DNA of 64,000 nucleotides from an uncultured Pelagibacteraceae bacterium (GCA_902589455.1 CACISX010000006.1:1-64000); one strand, 5' to 3'; numbered from the stretch's first letter, positions 46,510 to 57,371 are shown. Notes: a model not told the origin generated them from the sequence alone. A program made the numbers and translations.

Positions 46510-47505
46510 TTGAGTGGTATAACTAAAAAAAATATTGATCAGTCTTTTAAATTTGTTTATTCAGACAACAATTCTTTAAGTGTAATATTTCATGATAATA
46601 ATTTGTTAATGGGAATTGTTGGAGAATTTAACAAAAATTTACAAGAACTTGAAAAAATTACAAATTCTCGTTTATATTCAAGGGGAAATTCAATTTTAAT
46701 TAAATCAACACCTGAAACCAATGAAAAAATTAAAAATGCTATTAAATTCTTAGCTAATCAATTTATAAATAATGGAAGTATTGAAAACAAAGATATACAC
46801 TCTTCAGTTGATAAATTTATGATTAATGAAAAAGTAAAAAATAATAATGTTACAGATATTATTAAAACTCCAAAAAAATCTATAATTCCTAGATCTGAAA
46901 AACAAAAAAGCTATGTAAGAGCTTTAAGGGAGAGTGACATCATAATTTCAGCAGGACCAGCAGGTACTGGAAAAACTTTTTTAGCGGTAGCAGTTGGTTT
47001 GACTATGTTATTAGAAAAAAAGATAGAGAGAATTATTCTTTCAAGACCAGCAGTAGAAGCAGGCGAACGTTTAGGGTTTTTACCAGGTGATATGAAGGAA
47101 AAAGTAGATCCTTATCTTAGACCTTTATATGATTCTTTATACGATCTTTTTGACTTTGAAAAAATACAAAGAATGATTGAGATAGGAGATATAGAGATTG
47201 CACCATTAGCGTTTATGAGAGGTAGAACTCTTAAAAATTCTTTTGCAATTTTAGATGAAGCACAAAATGCTACAGATACTCAAATTAAAATGTTTTTAAC
47301 TCGTATTGGTGAAAATTCAAAAATAGTTGTTAATGGTGACCCATCTCAAATTGATTTGCCAAATAAAAATATGTCAGGACTGGTTCGATCAAAACAGCTA
47401 CTTGGACACTTAGAGGAAATATCTACAGTCGATTTTGATCATTCTGATGTTGTAAGACATCCTCTTGTTTCTAAAATAGTTAAAGCATACTCAAGTAATG
47501 ATTAG
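46510..47505 (+). CDS. PhoH family ATPase
   Basis: Cytosolic PhoH/YbeZ-type P-loop ATPase. Walker A GPAGTGKT at residues 149-156, 'SRPAVEAGERLGFLPGDMKEKVDPYLRPL' region near 180-208 (YbeZ hallmark), and Walker B 'FAILDEAQNATDTQIKMF' near 248-265. The start codon is TTG at 46510. It is coupled to ybeY by an 8-base overlap; the two are functionally linked in ribosome/RNA quality control in other bacteria. Confidence 0.94.
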   Translation: MSGITKKNIDQSFKFVYSDNNSLSVIFHDNNLLMGIVGEFNKNLQELEKITNSRLYSRGNSILIKSTPETNEKIKNAIKFLANQFINNGSIENKDIHSSVDKFMINEKVKNNNVTDIIKTPKKSIIPRSEKQKSYVRALRESDIIISAGPAGTGKTFLAVAVGLTMLLEKKIERIILSRPAVEAGERLGFLPGDMKEKVDPYLRPLYDSLYDLFDFEKIQRMIEIGDIEIAPLAFMRGRTLKNSFAILDEAQNATDTQIKMFLTRIGENSKIVVNGDPSQIDLPNKNMSGLVRSKQLLGHLEEISTVDFDHSDVVRHPLVSKIVKAYSSND

Positions 47506-47959
47506 TATTAATGTCTTCTCCGAAGAGAAGGCTTGGTCAAAAAGGCTTAAAAATAAAGATATTTTTTTTAAAAAAATATGTAAAGCATTTCCAAGAAAAT
47601 ATAAATTTTTGAATAAAAAAGTAACCTTAACGCTATTACTTTCAAATAATAAGAATATTAAAAAATTGAATAAGGTTTTTAGAAAGAGAAATAAATCTAC
47701 TGATATTTTATCATTTCCATTAAATAAAAAAATAAAGATTAAAAAAAATATTTATCTAGGAGATATAATTATTAGTTATAATTATATAGATAAATCGAGA
47801 TCACAGGATTTGAAATCTTTTAAAGAAAAAGTTACTAAAATATTCATACATGGTTTTCTTCATCTTTTAGGTTTCGATCATAAAAAAAATAAAGATTATT
47901 CCAAAATGTTAAAAGAGGAAGATCTATTATTTAAATCTGTACAATCAAAAATAAATTAA
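47498..47959 (+). CDS. ybeY: Endoribonuclease YbeY
   Basis: Metal-dependent factor for 16S rRNA 3'-end maturation and ribosome quality control. The zinc motif H-x3-H-x5-H is present as 'HGFLHLLGFDH' near residues 126-136, and 'RKRNKSTDILSFPL' near 63-76 is conserved. 153 residues is normal. Followed one base later by lnt; the corC/hlyC-like gene commonly found between them in Proteobacteria is absent. Confidence 0.94.
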   Translation: MISINVFSEEKAWSKRLKNKDIFFKKICKAFPRKYKFLNKKVTLTLLLSNNKNIKKLNKVFRKRNKSTDILSFPLNKKIKIKKNIYLGDIIISYNYIDKSRSQDLKSFKEKVTKIFIHGFLHLLGFDHKKNKDYSKMLKEEDLLFKSVQSKIN

Positions 47960-47960
47960 A

Positions 47961-49505
47961 TTGAAAAATAAATTTTATATAGAATTAATTTATTTAATTT
48001 TATTAGGAGCGCTTACTTCTTTAAGTTTACCTCCATTTAATTATGTTATAATAAATTTTTTAACTTTTAGTTTATTTTATATTTTTTTAATAAAAAAAGT
48101 TGAGTTTTATAGAAATAAAAAAATATTTTTTCTTTATGGTTGGTTATTTGGGTTTGGTTATTTCGTAAGTAATTTATATTGGATCTCAATATCATTAACC
48201 TTTGATCAAAATTTTAAGTTTTTAATACCATTTACAATAATTTTAATACCCGGTTTCTTAGCTTTGTTTTACGCTTTTGTCGCTTACTTATTTGTGGTTT
48301 TAAAACCAAAAGAAAGTTTGAGCTCATTTTTTCTTTTTTCTTTGATATTTGGAATAGTAGAATTTGTAAGAGGATCAATACTCACCGGTTTCCCATGGAA
48401 TTTAATTGCTTATAGTTTTTCTAACCAAATCGAAATTTTAAATATTACATCAATAATAGGTACTTATAGCTTTAATCTTTTCTGTATTTCATTATTTACA
48501 AGCCCATCAATATTTATTTTACGAAAAAATAAAAAAGATATTAGTATTTGTGTTGCATTTTTTATTACAACTATGTCATTTTATGTACTTGGTTCACAAA
48601 ATTTAGAAAAATTTAATAATCAACAGGTAAAAAAGCTTGATTATAAAATAAGAATTTTAAGTTCAAATATAAGCATAGATAGATTTTATAACAATATTAA
48701 TCCCATAAAAGCAATAGAAGAACTAATTGAAATCAGCTCAACTAAAAAAAATGAAAAAATAATTTTTATTTGGCCAGAAGGTATAATTCCAGGCATTTCA
48801 CAAGATCAACTAAAAGAATATAAATGGTTGTTTGAAAATAAATTTAATGAAAATCACTTGCTAGCAATTGGAATCAATAGCAAAGAAGATGAAAATAAAA
48901 CTATTAAATATTTTAATTCATTATCTATTTTTGATCACAATCTAAATATATTAAATTCATATAAAAAAATTAATCTTGTTCCTTTTGGTGAATTTTTACC
49001 TTTTGAAAAATTATTAAAAAGTACTGGCTTAAAAACAATTACTAATGCCTACCAATCATATTCAAAAGGTGAAAAAAGAAACATTATTGATCTGAAATAT
49101 AATAGTTTATCAGTGAAAATATTGCCCCTTATTTGTTATGAGATAATTTATTCAGGTAAAATTTTTACAAACAGTAACTTTGATTATATCGTAAATATTT
49201 CTGAAGATGGTTGGTTCGGTAAATCAATTGGGCCAGAGCAACATTTTACTCATAGTATTTTTAGAGCGATAGAGAGTGGAAAATATGTTTTAAGGTCAGC
49301 AAATAATGGGGCAACAGCAATAATTAACCCAATGGGAGTTATTGAACAAAAAGTGGATATAAATAAACCAGGTTACATTGATTTAAATGAGTCAAGAAAA
49401 ATCGAGACGACTCTTTTTTCAAAGTTTGGAAATAAAATTTTTGGATTTATAATTTTATTGTATATTTTTTTAATATTTTCATTTAAGAAACTTAGAAATG
49501 AGTAA
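47961..49505 (+). CDS. lnt: Apolipoprotein N-acyltransferase
   Basis: Inner-membrane enzyme adding the third acyl chain to lipoproteins. Several N-terminal helices (1-215), then a nitrilase-like domain with the catalytic triad Glu273 ('WPEGIIPG'), Lys336 ('[11 protein letters not shown]') and Cys392 ('[10 protein letters not shown]'), and a final helix near 490-508. 514 residues. The start codon is TTG at 47961. It overlaps metK by 8 bases. Predicted clients in this window include LptE and the BON and DUF3576 lipoproteins. Confidence 0.95.
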   Translation: MKNKFYIELIYLILLGALTSLSLPPFNYVIINFLTFSLFYIFLIKKVEFYRNKKIFFLYGWLFGFGYFVSNLYWISISLTFDQNFKFLIPFTIILIPGFLALFYAFVAYLFVVLKPKESLSSFFLFSLIFGIVEFVRGSILTGFPWNLIAYSFSNQIEILNITSIIGTYSFNLFCISLFTSPSIFILRKNKKDISICVAFFITTMSFYVLGSQNLEKFNNQQVKKLDYKIRILSSNISIDRFYNNINPIKAIEELIEISSTKKNEKIIFIWPEGIIPGISQDQLKEYKWLFENKFNENHLLAIGINSKEDENKTIKYFNSLSIFDHNLNILNSYKKINLVPFGEFLPFEKLLKSTGLKTITNAYQSYSKGEKRNIIDLKYNSLSVKILPLICYEIIYSGKIFTNSNFDYIVNISEDGWFGKSIGPEQHFTHSIFRAIESGKYVLRSANNGATAIINPMGVIEQKVDINKPGYIDLNESRKIETTLFSKFGNKIFGFIILLYIFLIFSFKKLRNE

Positions 49506-50667
49506 TTTAAAAAATTATCTTTTTACAAGTGAATCTGTCTCTGAAGGCCATCCAGATAAAGTGTCTGACAGAATTTCAGATATGGTTGTTGATAGTTTTA
49601 TTTCTGGAGATCCATATTCTAGAGTTGCCTGCGAAACATTAACTACGACAAATAAAGTTGTTTTAGCTGGTGAAGTAAGAGGACCAGAAATTAAAAAAGA
49701 TGAATTAGTTGAAAAAGTAAGAAATTGTATAAAAGATATTGGTTATGACCAAGAAGGATTTACTTGGAAAGAAGCAACAAAAATTGAAAGTCATTTACAC
49801 TCACAATCTACTGATATTGCAATGGGTGTAGACTCATCAGGCAATAAAGATGAAGGAGCTGGAGATCAAGGTATAATGTTTGGTTATGCGTGCAATGAGA
49901 CTGAAGTTTTGATGCCTGCTCCTATTCACTATTCTCATAAAATTTTAAGATTAATGGCGGAGGACAGAAAATCTGGAAAATTAAAAAATATTGAACCAGA
50001 CTCTAAAAGCCAGGTAACTTTTCAGTATGTTGATGGAAAACCTTCAAGAGTCAAATCAGTTGTTATATCATCGCAACATTCAGCTGATGTTAATCAATCA
50101 CAAGTCAGAGATTTGTTAAGACCCTACATGTTAAAATCTATTCCAGAGAACTTTCTTAAGGATTTTAATGAAGAAGAATTTTATGTAAATCCAACTGGTA
50201 ATTTTGTAATTGGAGGACCCGATGGAGATTGTGGTTTGACGGGTAGAAAAATTATAGTTGATACATATGGTGGAGCAGCTCCTCATGGAGGTGGTGCTTT
50301 TTCTGGAAAAGACCCAACTAAAGTTGATAGATCGGCAGCTTATGCAGCAAGGTACATTGCTAAAAATATTGTAGGTTCAAAAATTGCTGAAAAATGTTTA
50401 ATTCAATTAGCCTATGCAATTGGTGTATCAAAACCCTTATCTATTTATGTTGATTTATTTGATAAAGATTTAGATAAAAATAAATTTGTAGTAGAAAAGA
50501 TTAAAGAAAACTTTGATTTAAGCCCAAGAGGTATTAGAGAAATGTTAAATTTAAATAAACCTATATATGAAAAAACATCTGCTTACGGGCATTTCGGAAG
50601 ATTACCTGAGGAAAATGGTTCATTTTCATGGGAAAAAACAGATAAAACTGACGTTTTTTCTAAATAG
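49498..50667 (+). CDS. metK: S-adenosylmethionine synthetase
   Basis: Makes SAM from methionine and ATP. '[19 protein letters not shown]' (10-28), '[16 protein letters not shown]' (121-136) and '[19 protein letters not shown]' (near 262-280) are the ATP and metal-binding signatures. 389 residues. SAM from this enzyme feeds RsmG, RsmI, MiaB and others encoded in the window. No SAM riboswitch precedes it, since its start lies within lnt. Confidence 0.97.
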   Translation: MSNLKNYLFTSESVSEGHPDKVSDRISDMVVDSFISGDPYSRVACETLTTTNKVVLAGEVRGPEIKKDELVEKVRNCIKDIGYDQEGFTWKEATKIESHLHSQSTDIAMGVDSSGNKDEGAGDQGIMFGYACNETEVLMPAPIHYSHKILRLMAEDRKSGKLKNIEPDSKSQVTFQYVDGKPSRVKSVVISSQHSADVNQSQVRDLLRPYMLKSIPENFLKDFNEEEFYVNPTGNFVIGGPDGDCGLTGRKIIVDTYGGAAPHGGGAFSGKDPTKVDRSAAYAARYIAKNIVGSKIAEKCLIQLAYAIGVSKPLSIYVDLFDKDLDKNKFVVEKIKENFDLSPRGIREMLNLNKPIYEKTSAYGHFGRLPEENGSFSWEKTDKTDVFSK

Positions 50668-50673
50668 TTTCTG

Positions 50674-50701
50674 TTGAATTAAAAAAAAACTTTACTATAT
50701 T
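50674..50701 (+). promoter_or_regulatory. Candidate promoter for the nusA-infB operon
   Basis: TTGAAT (50674-50679), 16-base spacer, TATATT (50696-50701) in the gap after metK. If used, the transcript starts near 50708 and has a leader of about 60 bases that folds into the hairpin directly before nusA. Hexamer matches are moderate (4/6 and 5/6), and AT-rich background makes false positives likely. Confidence 0.35.
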
Positions 50702-50724
50702 CCCCTTACATTATTGAATTTTAC

Positions 50725-50751
50725 AAAATGGGCTTGAGCCCATTTTTTTTT
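50725..50751 (+). terminator. Terminator-like hairpin immediately upstream of nusA
   Basis: Nine-base-pair stem AAAATGGGC (50725-50733), loop TTGA, GCCCATTTT (50738-50746) and a run of nine T (50743-50751). The T-run is directly followed by the nusA Shine-Dalgarno GGAG (50752-50755). It looks like an intrinsic terminator for metK, but its position in the nusA leader also suggests an attenuator. Confidence 0.8.
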
Positions 50752-50766
50752 GGAGCAAACAAAATT

Positions 50767-52320
50767 ATGTTAAATAAAAGAGCTGACAAACTTGAGTTAT
50801 TAAGAATTGCTGAAGCTGTTGCTTTGGAAAAATCTATTGATAAAGAACTTATTATAAGTTCTATGGAAACTGGTATAGCAAAAGCTGCTAAATCAAAATT
50901 TGGTCAGGAAAACGAGATTAAAGTCTCTATTAATAGAGACAGTGGTGACATTGAGCTTTTCAGAAAATTGATTATTGCAGAAAACCCTGAAAACACAAAT
51001 ACTGAGATAAAATTAGAAGATGCTATAAACTTAAATGAAATAAATAAAGATAAGTCTATTGGTGATGAGGTATTGCAACCACTTCCATCGTTTGATTTTG
51101 GAAGAATAGCAGCTCAAACTGCAAAGCAAGTTATTAGTTTTAATGTAAGAGAGGCAGAAAGAGAGAGACAATTTAATGATTTTATTGATAAGAAAGACTC
51201 AATCTTAAGTGGAATTGTTAAGAGATTGGAATTTGGAAATATCATTGTTGATTTAGGAAGAACTGAAGCAATAATTCAAAAAAATGAGTTAATTCCTCGT
51301 GAAAATATTAAAGCAGGTGATCGAATTAAAGCTTATTGTTATGATGTAAGAAGAGAAACTAGAGGACAACAAATATTTTTATCGAGAGCTCATCCTAAAT
51401 TTATGGAAAAGTTATTTGTTCAAGAGGTCCCAGAAATTTATGATGGGTTAATAGAAATTAAATCTTCGTCGAGAGATCCAGGAAGTAGAGCAAAAATATG
51501 TGTTAAAGCAGTTGATACATCTCTAGATCCAGTAGGTGCATGTGTAGGAATGAGAGGCTCAAGAGTTCAAGCTGTTGTAAACGAACTTCAAGGTGAAAAA
51601 ATTGATATAGTAAACTGGTCTGATGATCCTGCAATTTTAGTCTCAAATGCACTATCACCTGCTGATGTTCAAAGAGTAAATGTTGATACAGAAAGAAAAA
51701 AACTTGATGTAATTTTAACTGAGGAAAATTTAAGTAAGGCAATCGGAAGAAGGGGTCAAAACGTTAGACTTGCAACTAAACTTTTAAATTATGAAATTAA
51801 TATAATGACCGATGCAGAAGACTCTGAAAGAAGACAGTTAGAATTTAAAGAAAAAACAGAAAATTTTGTAAAAAATTTAGAATTAGATGAAACATTAGGT
51901 CAATTGCTTGTAGCGGAAGGTTTTTCAACTATAGATGATATTAAAGATAGTATAGCTGAAGATTTGATGAAGATTGAAGGAATAGAAGAGGATACAGCTA
52001 AAGCATTGATAGAAAGAGCCAAAGAGTTTTATGAAAAAGATCAAGAAGATATTTCTCATAGAATTAAAGAATTAGGTCTTGAAGATACTTTGATAAATTT
52101 GAAAGGATTAACTCCAGGAATGTTAGTTACGCTAGGAGAGCAAAAGATTCTAACTCTAGAAGCTTTCGCAGATTTAGCATCAGATGAATTAACGGGTGGA
52201 TATGATATTATTAAAGGTGAAAGAGTTAAAATTCAAGGTTATCTTGAAGATTTTGCCTTATCTAAAGAAGAGTCAGATGAGCTAATTATGTCTGCACGTA
52301 ACATTGTTTATAAAGATTGA
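50767..52320 (+). CDS. nusA: Transcription termination/antitermination factor NusA
   Basis: RNA-polymerase-binding elongation factor. From the ATG at 50767 (N-terminus MLNKRADKLELLRIAEAVA) the protein has 517 residues: NusA N-domain (1-125), S1 (about 133-200, 'GIVKRLEFGNIIVDLGRTE'), KH1/KH2 ('DPVGACVGMRGSRVQAV', 'AIGRRGQNVRLATKLL') and two C-terminal acidic repeats with helix-hairpin-helix motifs. An upstream in-frame ATG at 50728 lies inside the hairpin and is unlikely. GGAG 11 bases before the chosen ATG supports it. Confidence 0.96.
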   Translation: MLNKRADKLELLRIAEAVALEKSIDKELIISSMETGIAKAAKSKFGQENEIKVSINRDSGDIELFRKLIIAENPENTNTEIKLEDAINLNEINKDKSIGDEVLQPLPSFDFGRIAAQTAKQVISFNVREAERERQFNDFIDKKDSILSGIVKRLEFGNIIVDLGRTEAIIQKNELIPRENIKAGDRIKAYCYDVRRETRGQQIFLSRAHPKFMEKLFVQEVPEIYDGLIEIKSSSRDPGSRAKICVKAVDTSLDPVGACVGMRGSRVQAVVNELQGEKIDIVNWSDDPAILVSNALSPADVQRVNVDTERKKLDVILTEENLSKAIGRRGQNVRLATKLLNYEINIMTDAEDSERRQLEFKEKTENFVKNLELDETLGQLLVAEGFSTIDDIKDSIAEDLMKIEGIEEDTAKALIERAKEFYEKDQEDISHRIKELGLEDTLINLKGLTPGMLVTLGEQKILTLEAFADLASDELTGGYDIIKGERVKIQGYLEDFALSKEESDELIMSARNIVYKD

Positions 52321-52330
52321 GTGATGAGTT

Positions 52331-54550
52331 ATGGAGAAAAAAACAAAATTAACAATATCAGGCTCAGCCAAAAAATCGATCAAGAATATTGAGATTGCTA
52401 AAACTCAAGGAAAACGCTCTGTTATAATTGAAAAACAAACTGGAAAGTTTTCAAATAGAGGTGGCTCGTTTAGATCTACAACAAGTAAAACGAGGCCAAC
52501 TTCAACGTTTAATAAAGGAACCACATTAAAATCATCATCTAATCCTAAATACCCGCCTATAATAAATGATTTTGAGAAAAGAAAATTAGCAGAACAGAGA
52601 GCTACTAAAAGACTTAAAGGAGATAGTGAGAGTAAAGATCGAAAAACTTTAAAAGCAGGGACAAAGAAAAGAGAATTAAAATTAACTGTATCAAGAGCAT
52701 TAAGTGATGAGATTGATGCAAAACAAAGAAGTTTAGCATCAGTAAAGAGAGCTAGACAAAAAGAAATTAAAAATGCATCAAAAGAAGACTCTAAAGAAAA
52801 CTCAAAACTAATTAAAAGGGACGTTAATATTCCAGAAGCAATAACAGTAAGAGAGCTTGCAAATAGAATGGCGGAACAATCTAGTAATGTGATAAAATAT
52901 TTATTTGGTATGGGTGTAACTGTAACTATTAATCAGACACTAGCGGCAGATACTGCAGAATATTTAGTTAAAGAATTTGGTCATAATCCTATTAGGGAAG
53001 TAAAAGCAGAAGAAATCATTCAAAAAATAAAAGCCTCAAGAACTGAAAATTTAAAAAATAGACCTCCAATAGTTACTGTTATGGGACATGTAGATCATGG
53101 TAAAACTTCTGTACTAGATGTATTAAGAAGTGCCAATGTGGTATCTGGTGAGTTTGGTGGAATTACTCAACATATTGGTGCTTATCAAATTGAGAGTCAA
53201 AATAATAAATTAACATTTATTGATACTCCAGGCCATGCTGCTTTTACCGAGATGAGGGCAAGAGGTTCAAAATTAACAGATGTAGTTGTTTTAGTGGTAG
53301 CAGCTGATGATGGAGTTAAACCTCAAACAGTTGAATCTATTAAACATGCTAAAGCTGCAAATGTTCCAATTGTTGTGGCGATAAATAAATGTGATTTACC
53401 AGAAGCAGATCCACAGAACATTAAAAATCAATTATTAGAACATGAATTAATTGCTGAAGATTTATCTGGTGATACCTTAATGGTTGAAATTTCAACTAAG
53501 ACAAAACAGAATTTGAATAAATTAGTTGAGTCTATAATTCTTCAAGCTGAGATTTTAGATCTTAAAACAGATTACGAGTCAAAAGCAACAGGTATAGTAT
53601 TAGAGTCAAAAATTGATGTTGGGAGAGGCCCAGTTGCAAATATAATAGTTACTGCAGGAACACTTAAGAAAGGTGATTTTTTTGTAAGTGGTTTAAAATG
53701 GGGAAAAGTTAGGGCTATTATTAATGACAAAGGTCAAAATATTAATGAAGCTAGCCCATCAACTCCAGTTGAAATTTTAGGAATAAATGGTGCAGCAAAA
53801 GCTGGGGATGATTTTATTGTTCTTGACACTGAAAAAGAAGCAAAGACATTGAGTGAAAATAGAGCTCGAGAGAGTGTAGATGGAAAAAATCCCCTTACAT
53901 TTGCAACTCAGGACTCGGCTTTTTCAGATAAATCTACAGAGGAATTAAATTTAATCATCAAATCTGATGTGCATGGATCATCTGAAGCAATTAAAAATGC
54001 AATTAGTCAAATTAAACATGATGAAGTCAAACCTAAAATAATTTTAGCAGATATTGGAATGGTAACTGAAACTGATGTTACTTTAGCTAAAGCATCAAAA
54101 GCAGTATTAATAGCATTTAATGTTAAGCCAAGTAAAGAAGCAAAAAAACTTGCTGAAAATGAAAAGATTAAAATTTCATCATACAATATTATTTATGAAG
54201 TTTTAGATTATATAAAACAAAAAATGTCAGGACTCTTAACACCAGATGTTCAAGAGAAAATTACTGGCACAGCTCAAATTTTAGAAATTTTTAAAGTTTC
54301 TGGTGCAGGAAAAGTTGCTGGTTCTAAAGTGACTGAGGGTGAAATTAACAATACATCAGATGTTAGAATTATTAGGGATGGTGCAATTATTTATACCGGA
54401 AAAGTTTCAACAATATTTAGGGAAAAAAACCAAGTAAAACAGGTAAGTGGTGGTCAAGAATGCGGTATTACTATCAAAGATTATATGGATTTTCAAAAAA
54501 ATGACACAATAGAGGCTTTTAGTGTTACATCAACTGAGAGGTCAATATAA
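52331..54550 (+). CDS. infB: Translation initiation factor IF-2
   Basis: GTPase that positions initiator tRNA. The N-terminal 165 residues are lysine/serine-rich and disordered, followed by an IF2_N domain ('[22 protein letters not shown]'), then the G domain with GHVDHGKT at 252-259, 'DTPGHAAF' and 'NKCD', then the C-terminal barrels. 739 residues is a compact IF-2. It lies ten bases after nusA; ylxR, which usually lies between them, is absent. Confidence 0.97.
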   Translation: MEKKTKLTISGSAKKSIKNIEIAKTQGKRSVIIEKQTGKFSNRGGSFRSTTSKTRPTSTFNKGTTLKSSSNPKYPPIINDFEKRKLAEQRATKRLKGDSESKDRKTLKAGTKKRELKLTVSRALSDEIDAKQRSLASVKRARQKEIKNASKEDSKENSKLIKRDVNIPEAITVRELANRMAEQSSNVIKYLFGMGVTVTINQTLAADTAEYLVKEFGHNPIREVKAEEIIQKIKASRTENLKNRPPIVTVMGHVDHGKTSVLDVLRSANVVSGEFGGITQHIGAYQIESQNNKLTFIDTPGHAAFTEMRARGSKLTDVVVLVVAADDGVKPQTVESIKHAKAANVPIVVAINKCDLPEADPQNIKNQLLEHELIAEDLSGDTLMVEISTKTKQNLNKLVESIILQAEILDLKTDYESKATGIVLESKIDVGRGPVANIIVTAGTLKKGDFFVSGLKWGKVRAIINDKGQNINEASPSTPVEILGINGAAKAGDDFIVLDTEKEAKTLSENRARESVDGKNPLTFATQDSAFSDKSTEELNLIIKSDVHGSSEAIKNAISQIKHDEVKPKIILADIGMVTETDVTLAKASKAVLIAFNVKPSKEAKKLAENEKIKISSYNIIYEVLDYIKQKMSGLLTPDVQEKITGTAQILEIFKVSGAGKVAGSKVTEGEINNTSDVRIIRDGAIIYTGKVSTIFREKNQVKQVSGGQECGITIKDYMDFQKNDTIEAFSVTSTERSI

Positions 54551-54918
54551 TGGCAGATAGAATAGGAAAATCAGTATCTCAAAGACAACTAAGAGTAGGA
54601 GAAATGATTAAGCAGACTTTAAGTATGATTTTTATTAGAAATGAAGCTAAGGTGCCGAACTTAGAAACAAATACCATAACAGTTACAGAAGTTAGAATGA
54701 GTCCAGATTTAAAAATTGCAAAAGCATACGTCCTTCCACTAGGGGGAAAAAATGCAGAGGAAACAATTAATATTTTAAAAGAATACTCGTTTTTAATTAG
54801 AAAAATTTTATCACAAAAAGTGGTTATGAAATTTTTACCAAAATTACTTTTTAGAAAAGACGAATCTTTTGAGTATGCGGAAAAAATAGAAAACTTAATA
54901 AAACAAACAAATAAATAG
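54550..54918 (+). CDS. rbfA: Ribosome-binding factor A
   Basis: 30S maturation factor with a KH-type fold. 'QRQLRVGEMIKQTLSMIF' near the start, 'ITVTEVRMSPDLKIAKAYVLPLGG' (about 43-66) and 'LPKLLFRKDESFEYAEKIENLI' near 96-117 are diagnostic. 122 residues. Its ATG overlaps the infB stop by one base. Followed after 12 bases by rpsO; truB, which normally lies between, is missing. Confidence 0.94.
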   Translation: MADRIGKSVSQRQLRVGEMIKQTLSMIFIRNEAKVPNLETNTITVTEVRMSPDLKIAKAYVLPLGGKNAEETINILKEYSFLIRKILSQKVVMKFLPKLLFRKDESFEYAEKIENLIKQTNK

Positions 54919-54930
54919 GAAGAAAGAGGC

Positions 54931-55179
54931 ATGAATAAAAAAGCACAAGAGTTAGCAATGCACGATAAAGATACTGGATCTTCAGAGATTCAGATAGCTT
55001 TGTTAACAGAAAAAATTGAAACTCTCTCTAAGCATATTAAGCAATTCAAAAAAGATAAACATTCATCTGTTGGATTGTTGAGAGCGGTAAATAGAAGAAA
55101 GAAATTGTTAGAATACCTAAAGAAAAATAAAATGGATTCTTACAAAAATGTACTGTCGAAATTGAATTTAAGAAAATAG
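54931..55179 (+). CDS. rpsO: 30S ribosomal protein S15
   Basis: Primary 16S rRNA-binding protein. 'HDKDTGSSEIQIALLTEKIETLSKHIK' region (residues 11-37) and 'HSSVGLLRAVNRRKKLLEYLKK' (about 44-65) are unmistakable. 82 residues, about seven fewer than usual, the loss being at the N-terminus. Good Shine-Dalgarno (AGGAAGA) before it. Precedes pnp as in most bacteria. Confidence 0.96.
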   Translation: MNKKAQELAMHDKDTGSSEIQIALLTEKIETLSKHIKQFKKDKHSSVGLLRAVNRRKKLLEYLKKNKMDSYKNVLSKLNLRK

Positions 55180-55194
55180 AAGTCAAGTTAGATA

Positions 55195-55236
55195 GAACGG
55201 AATGGAACGAAACGAACGAAACGAAATGGAAATGAA
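55195..55236 (+). repeat. Purine-rich tandem repeat leader before pnp
   Basis: Intergenic sequence almost devoid of T. It contains two perfect copies of GAACGAAAC (55205-55222), a partial third, an imperfect earlier copy (55195-55203), then short ATGGAA/ATGAAA-like units up to the pnp start. Four ATG triplets occur in 38 bases. The one at 55202 opens a 22-codon frame (55202-55270) overlapping the pnp start in another frame. Possible RNA-binding or initiation-control element. Confidence 0.6.
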
Positions 55237-57309
55237 ATGTTTAAAGTATACAAGAAGGAAATTGAAGTAGCAGGAAAGAAGATAAGTTTAGAAACAGGTA
55301 AAGTAGCAAGGCAGGCAGACGGTGCAATAATCGCAACATGTGGAGAGACAGTCGTACTAGCAACAGTAGTAGGAGCAAAAAAAGTAAATCCTGATATGGA
55401 TTACTTTCCATTATCTGTAAATTACCAAGAAAAATATTATGCAGCTGGAAAAATTCCAGGTGGATATTTTAAAAGAGAAGCGAGACCAACTGAAAGTGAA
55501 ACATTAATCTCTAGATTAATTGATAGACCAATCAGACCTTTGTTTCCCGATGAATTTAAAAATGAAGTTCAGTTATTACCAACTGTAATTTCATATGATA
55601 AGGAAAATGAACCAGATATTTTATCAATCACAGCTTCATCAGCTGTATTAGCTATATCAGGAATGCCATTTATGGGTCCTGTTGGAGCTTCAAGAGTTGG
55701 TTTTATAGATGGAAAATATGTTTTAAATCCGTCTAGAGCAGAATTAGAAAAATCAAAATTAGATTTAGTTGTAGCAGGTACAAAAGATGCTGTGCTTATG
55801 GTTGAGTCTGAAGCAAGTGGTTTAACAGAGGAAGAAATGTTAAATGCAGTAAAATTTGGTCACGAAGGTTTCGTTCCAGTAATTGAGATGATTGAGGAAC
55901 TTGCAAAAGAATGTAGAAAACCTGAGTGGACTGTTGAAAAGAAAGATCTATCAGAGGTTAAGAAAAAATTAGAAGAAACTTTTACAGAGGATCTTAAAAA
56001 AGCTTTTGCAACTAGAGATAAACAAGATAGATCAAATCAAATTTCTGAAATTACTGATAAAGCTAAAAAGCTTTATGAGGAAGATGAAAATTACACTGAT
56101 CTAGATGTTAATAGTCAGTTGAAAAATCTTGAAAAATCAATTGTAAGAACCGATATCCTAAAAAACAAAAATAGAATTGATGGTAGAGGCTTATCCGATG
56201 TAAGACCTATCGAATGTGAAGTGGGTGTTCTGCCAAGAGCTCATGGTTCAGCATTGTTTACTAGAGGAGAAACACAAGCAATTGTTGTAGCTACTTTAGG
56301 GACTTCTGATGATGAACAAAGAATTGAAAGTTTGAATGGATTGCAAAGAGAACGATTTATGCTTCACTATAATTTTCCTCCTTTTTCAGTTGGAGAAACA
56401 GGAAGAATTGGAACTGGTAGAAGAGAAATCGGACATGGTAAATTAGCTTGGAGAGCAATAAACTCTTCATTACCAACAAAAGAAGCATTTCCATATACTT
56501 TTAGAGTAGTTTCAGAGATTACAGAGTCTAATGGGTCTTCTTCAATGGCAACCGTTTGTGGAACGTCCTTAGCATTAATGGATGCGGGAGTACCGATTAA
56601 AGAGCCAGTTGCAGGTATTGCAATGGGATTAATTAAAGAAGGCGATGATTTTAGTGTTCTATCAGATATTTTAGGTGATGAAGATCACTTAGGTGATATG
56701 GATTTTAAAGTTGCTGGAACTAAAGATGGAATTACTTCTCTTCAAATGGATATCAAAATTACAGGTATCACATTTGAAATTATGGATCAGGCGTTAAGCC
56801 AAGCTAAAGATGGTAGAATTCATATCTTAGGTGAAATGAATAAAGCATTATCAGCTTCAAGATCTGATGTTGGAAAACATACTCCAAAAATGGAACAAGT
56901 AAATGTTGATAAAAAAGATATTGCTGCTGTCATTGGAAAAGGTGGTGCAACTATCAGAGAGATTGTTGAAAAATCAGGTGCAAAAGTAGATGTAAATGAT
57001 GAAGGTGTAGTAACAGTTGCTGCTCCAGATGAAGAGTCTAGAAATATTGCGATGCAAATGATTAAAGACATTACGGCTAAAGCTGAATTAAACAAAATTT
57101 ATTCAGGTAAAGTAATGAAGATTATGGAGTTTGGTGCATTTGTTAATTTCTTAGGAAAACAAGATGGACTCGTTCATATCTCAGAACTTGCAGATAAAAG
57201 AGTAGCTAAAGTTACTGACGTTGTAAAAGAAGGAGATGAAGTAAAAGTTAAGGTGATTGGTTTTGATAGAGGTAAAGTTAAACTTTCTATGAAACAAGCT
57301 GCTGAGTAA
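55237..57309 (+). CDS. pnp: Polyribonucleotide nucleotidyltransferase (PNPase)
   Basis: Phosphorolytic 3'-5' exoribonuclease. Two RNase PH domains (about 10-230 and 310-545; '[20 protein letters not shown]', '[19 protein letters not shown]', '[19 protein letters not shown]'), KH domain with '[17 protein letters not shown]' near 566-582, and a C-terminal S1 domain ('[20 protein letters not shown]'). 690 residues, ending directly after S1. Initiates after the repeat leader with only a weak GGA Shine-Dalgarno. Confidence 0.97.
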   Translation: MFKVYKKEIEVAGKKISLETGKVARQADGAIIATCGETVVLATVVGAKKVNPDMDYFPLSVNYQEKYYAAGKIPGGYFKREARPTESETLISRLIDRPIRPLFPDEFKNEVQLLPTVISYDKENEPDILSITASSAVLAISGMPFMGPVGASRVGFIDGKYVLNPSRAELEKSKLDLVVAGTKDAVLMVESEASGLTEEEMLNAVKFGHEGFVPVIEMIEELAKECRKPEWTVEKKDLSEVKKKLEETFTEDLKKAFATRDKQDRSNQISEITDKAKKLYEEDENYTDLDVNSQLKNLEKSIVRTDILKNKNRIDGRGLSDVRPIECEVGVLPRAHGSALFTRGETQAIVVATLGTSDDEQRIESLNGLQRERFMLHYNFPPFSVGETGRIGTGRREIGHGKLAWRAINSSLPTKEAFPYTFRVVSEITESNGSSSMATVCGTSLALMDAGVPIKEPVAGIAMGLIKEGDDFSVLSDILGDEDHLGDMDFKVAGTKDGITSLQMDIKITGITFEIMDQALSQAKDGRIHILGEMNKALSASRSDVGKHTPKMEQVNVDKKDIAAVIGKGGATIREIVEKSGAKVDVNDEGVVTVAAPDEESRNIAMQMIKDITAKAELNKIYSGKVMKIMEFGAFVNFLGKQDGLVHISELADKRVAKVTDVVKEGDEVKVKVIGFDRGKVKLSMKQAAE

Positions 57310-57328
57310 TAGCCTAAATTAAAATTCT

Positions 57329-57363
57329 AAACCCCTGGAATGAGAATTCTGGGGGTTTTTTTA
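57329..57363 (+). terminator. Rho-independent terminator of pnp
   Basis: Stem starting ACCCC (57331-57335) and closing GGGGT (57352-57356), continuing inward through two G-T pairs to GAA/TTC around a six-base loop, followed by seven or more T (57356-57362). It separates the convergent pnp and fabI genes, whose stops lie 20 and 10 bases away, and could serve both strands. Confidence 0.9.
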
Positions 57364-57371
57364 ACTAAATT

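Noticed and set aside
49441..49497. SAM riboswitch upstream of metK
   Set aside because: The metK start lies inside lnt and there is no untranslated leader to hold an aptamer.
50728..50766. Upstream in-frame extension of nusA from ATG 50728
   Set aside because: The extension would be encoded by the terminator-like hairpin and T-run, and family members start at the later ATG, which has GGAG before it.
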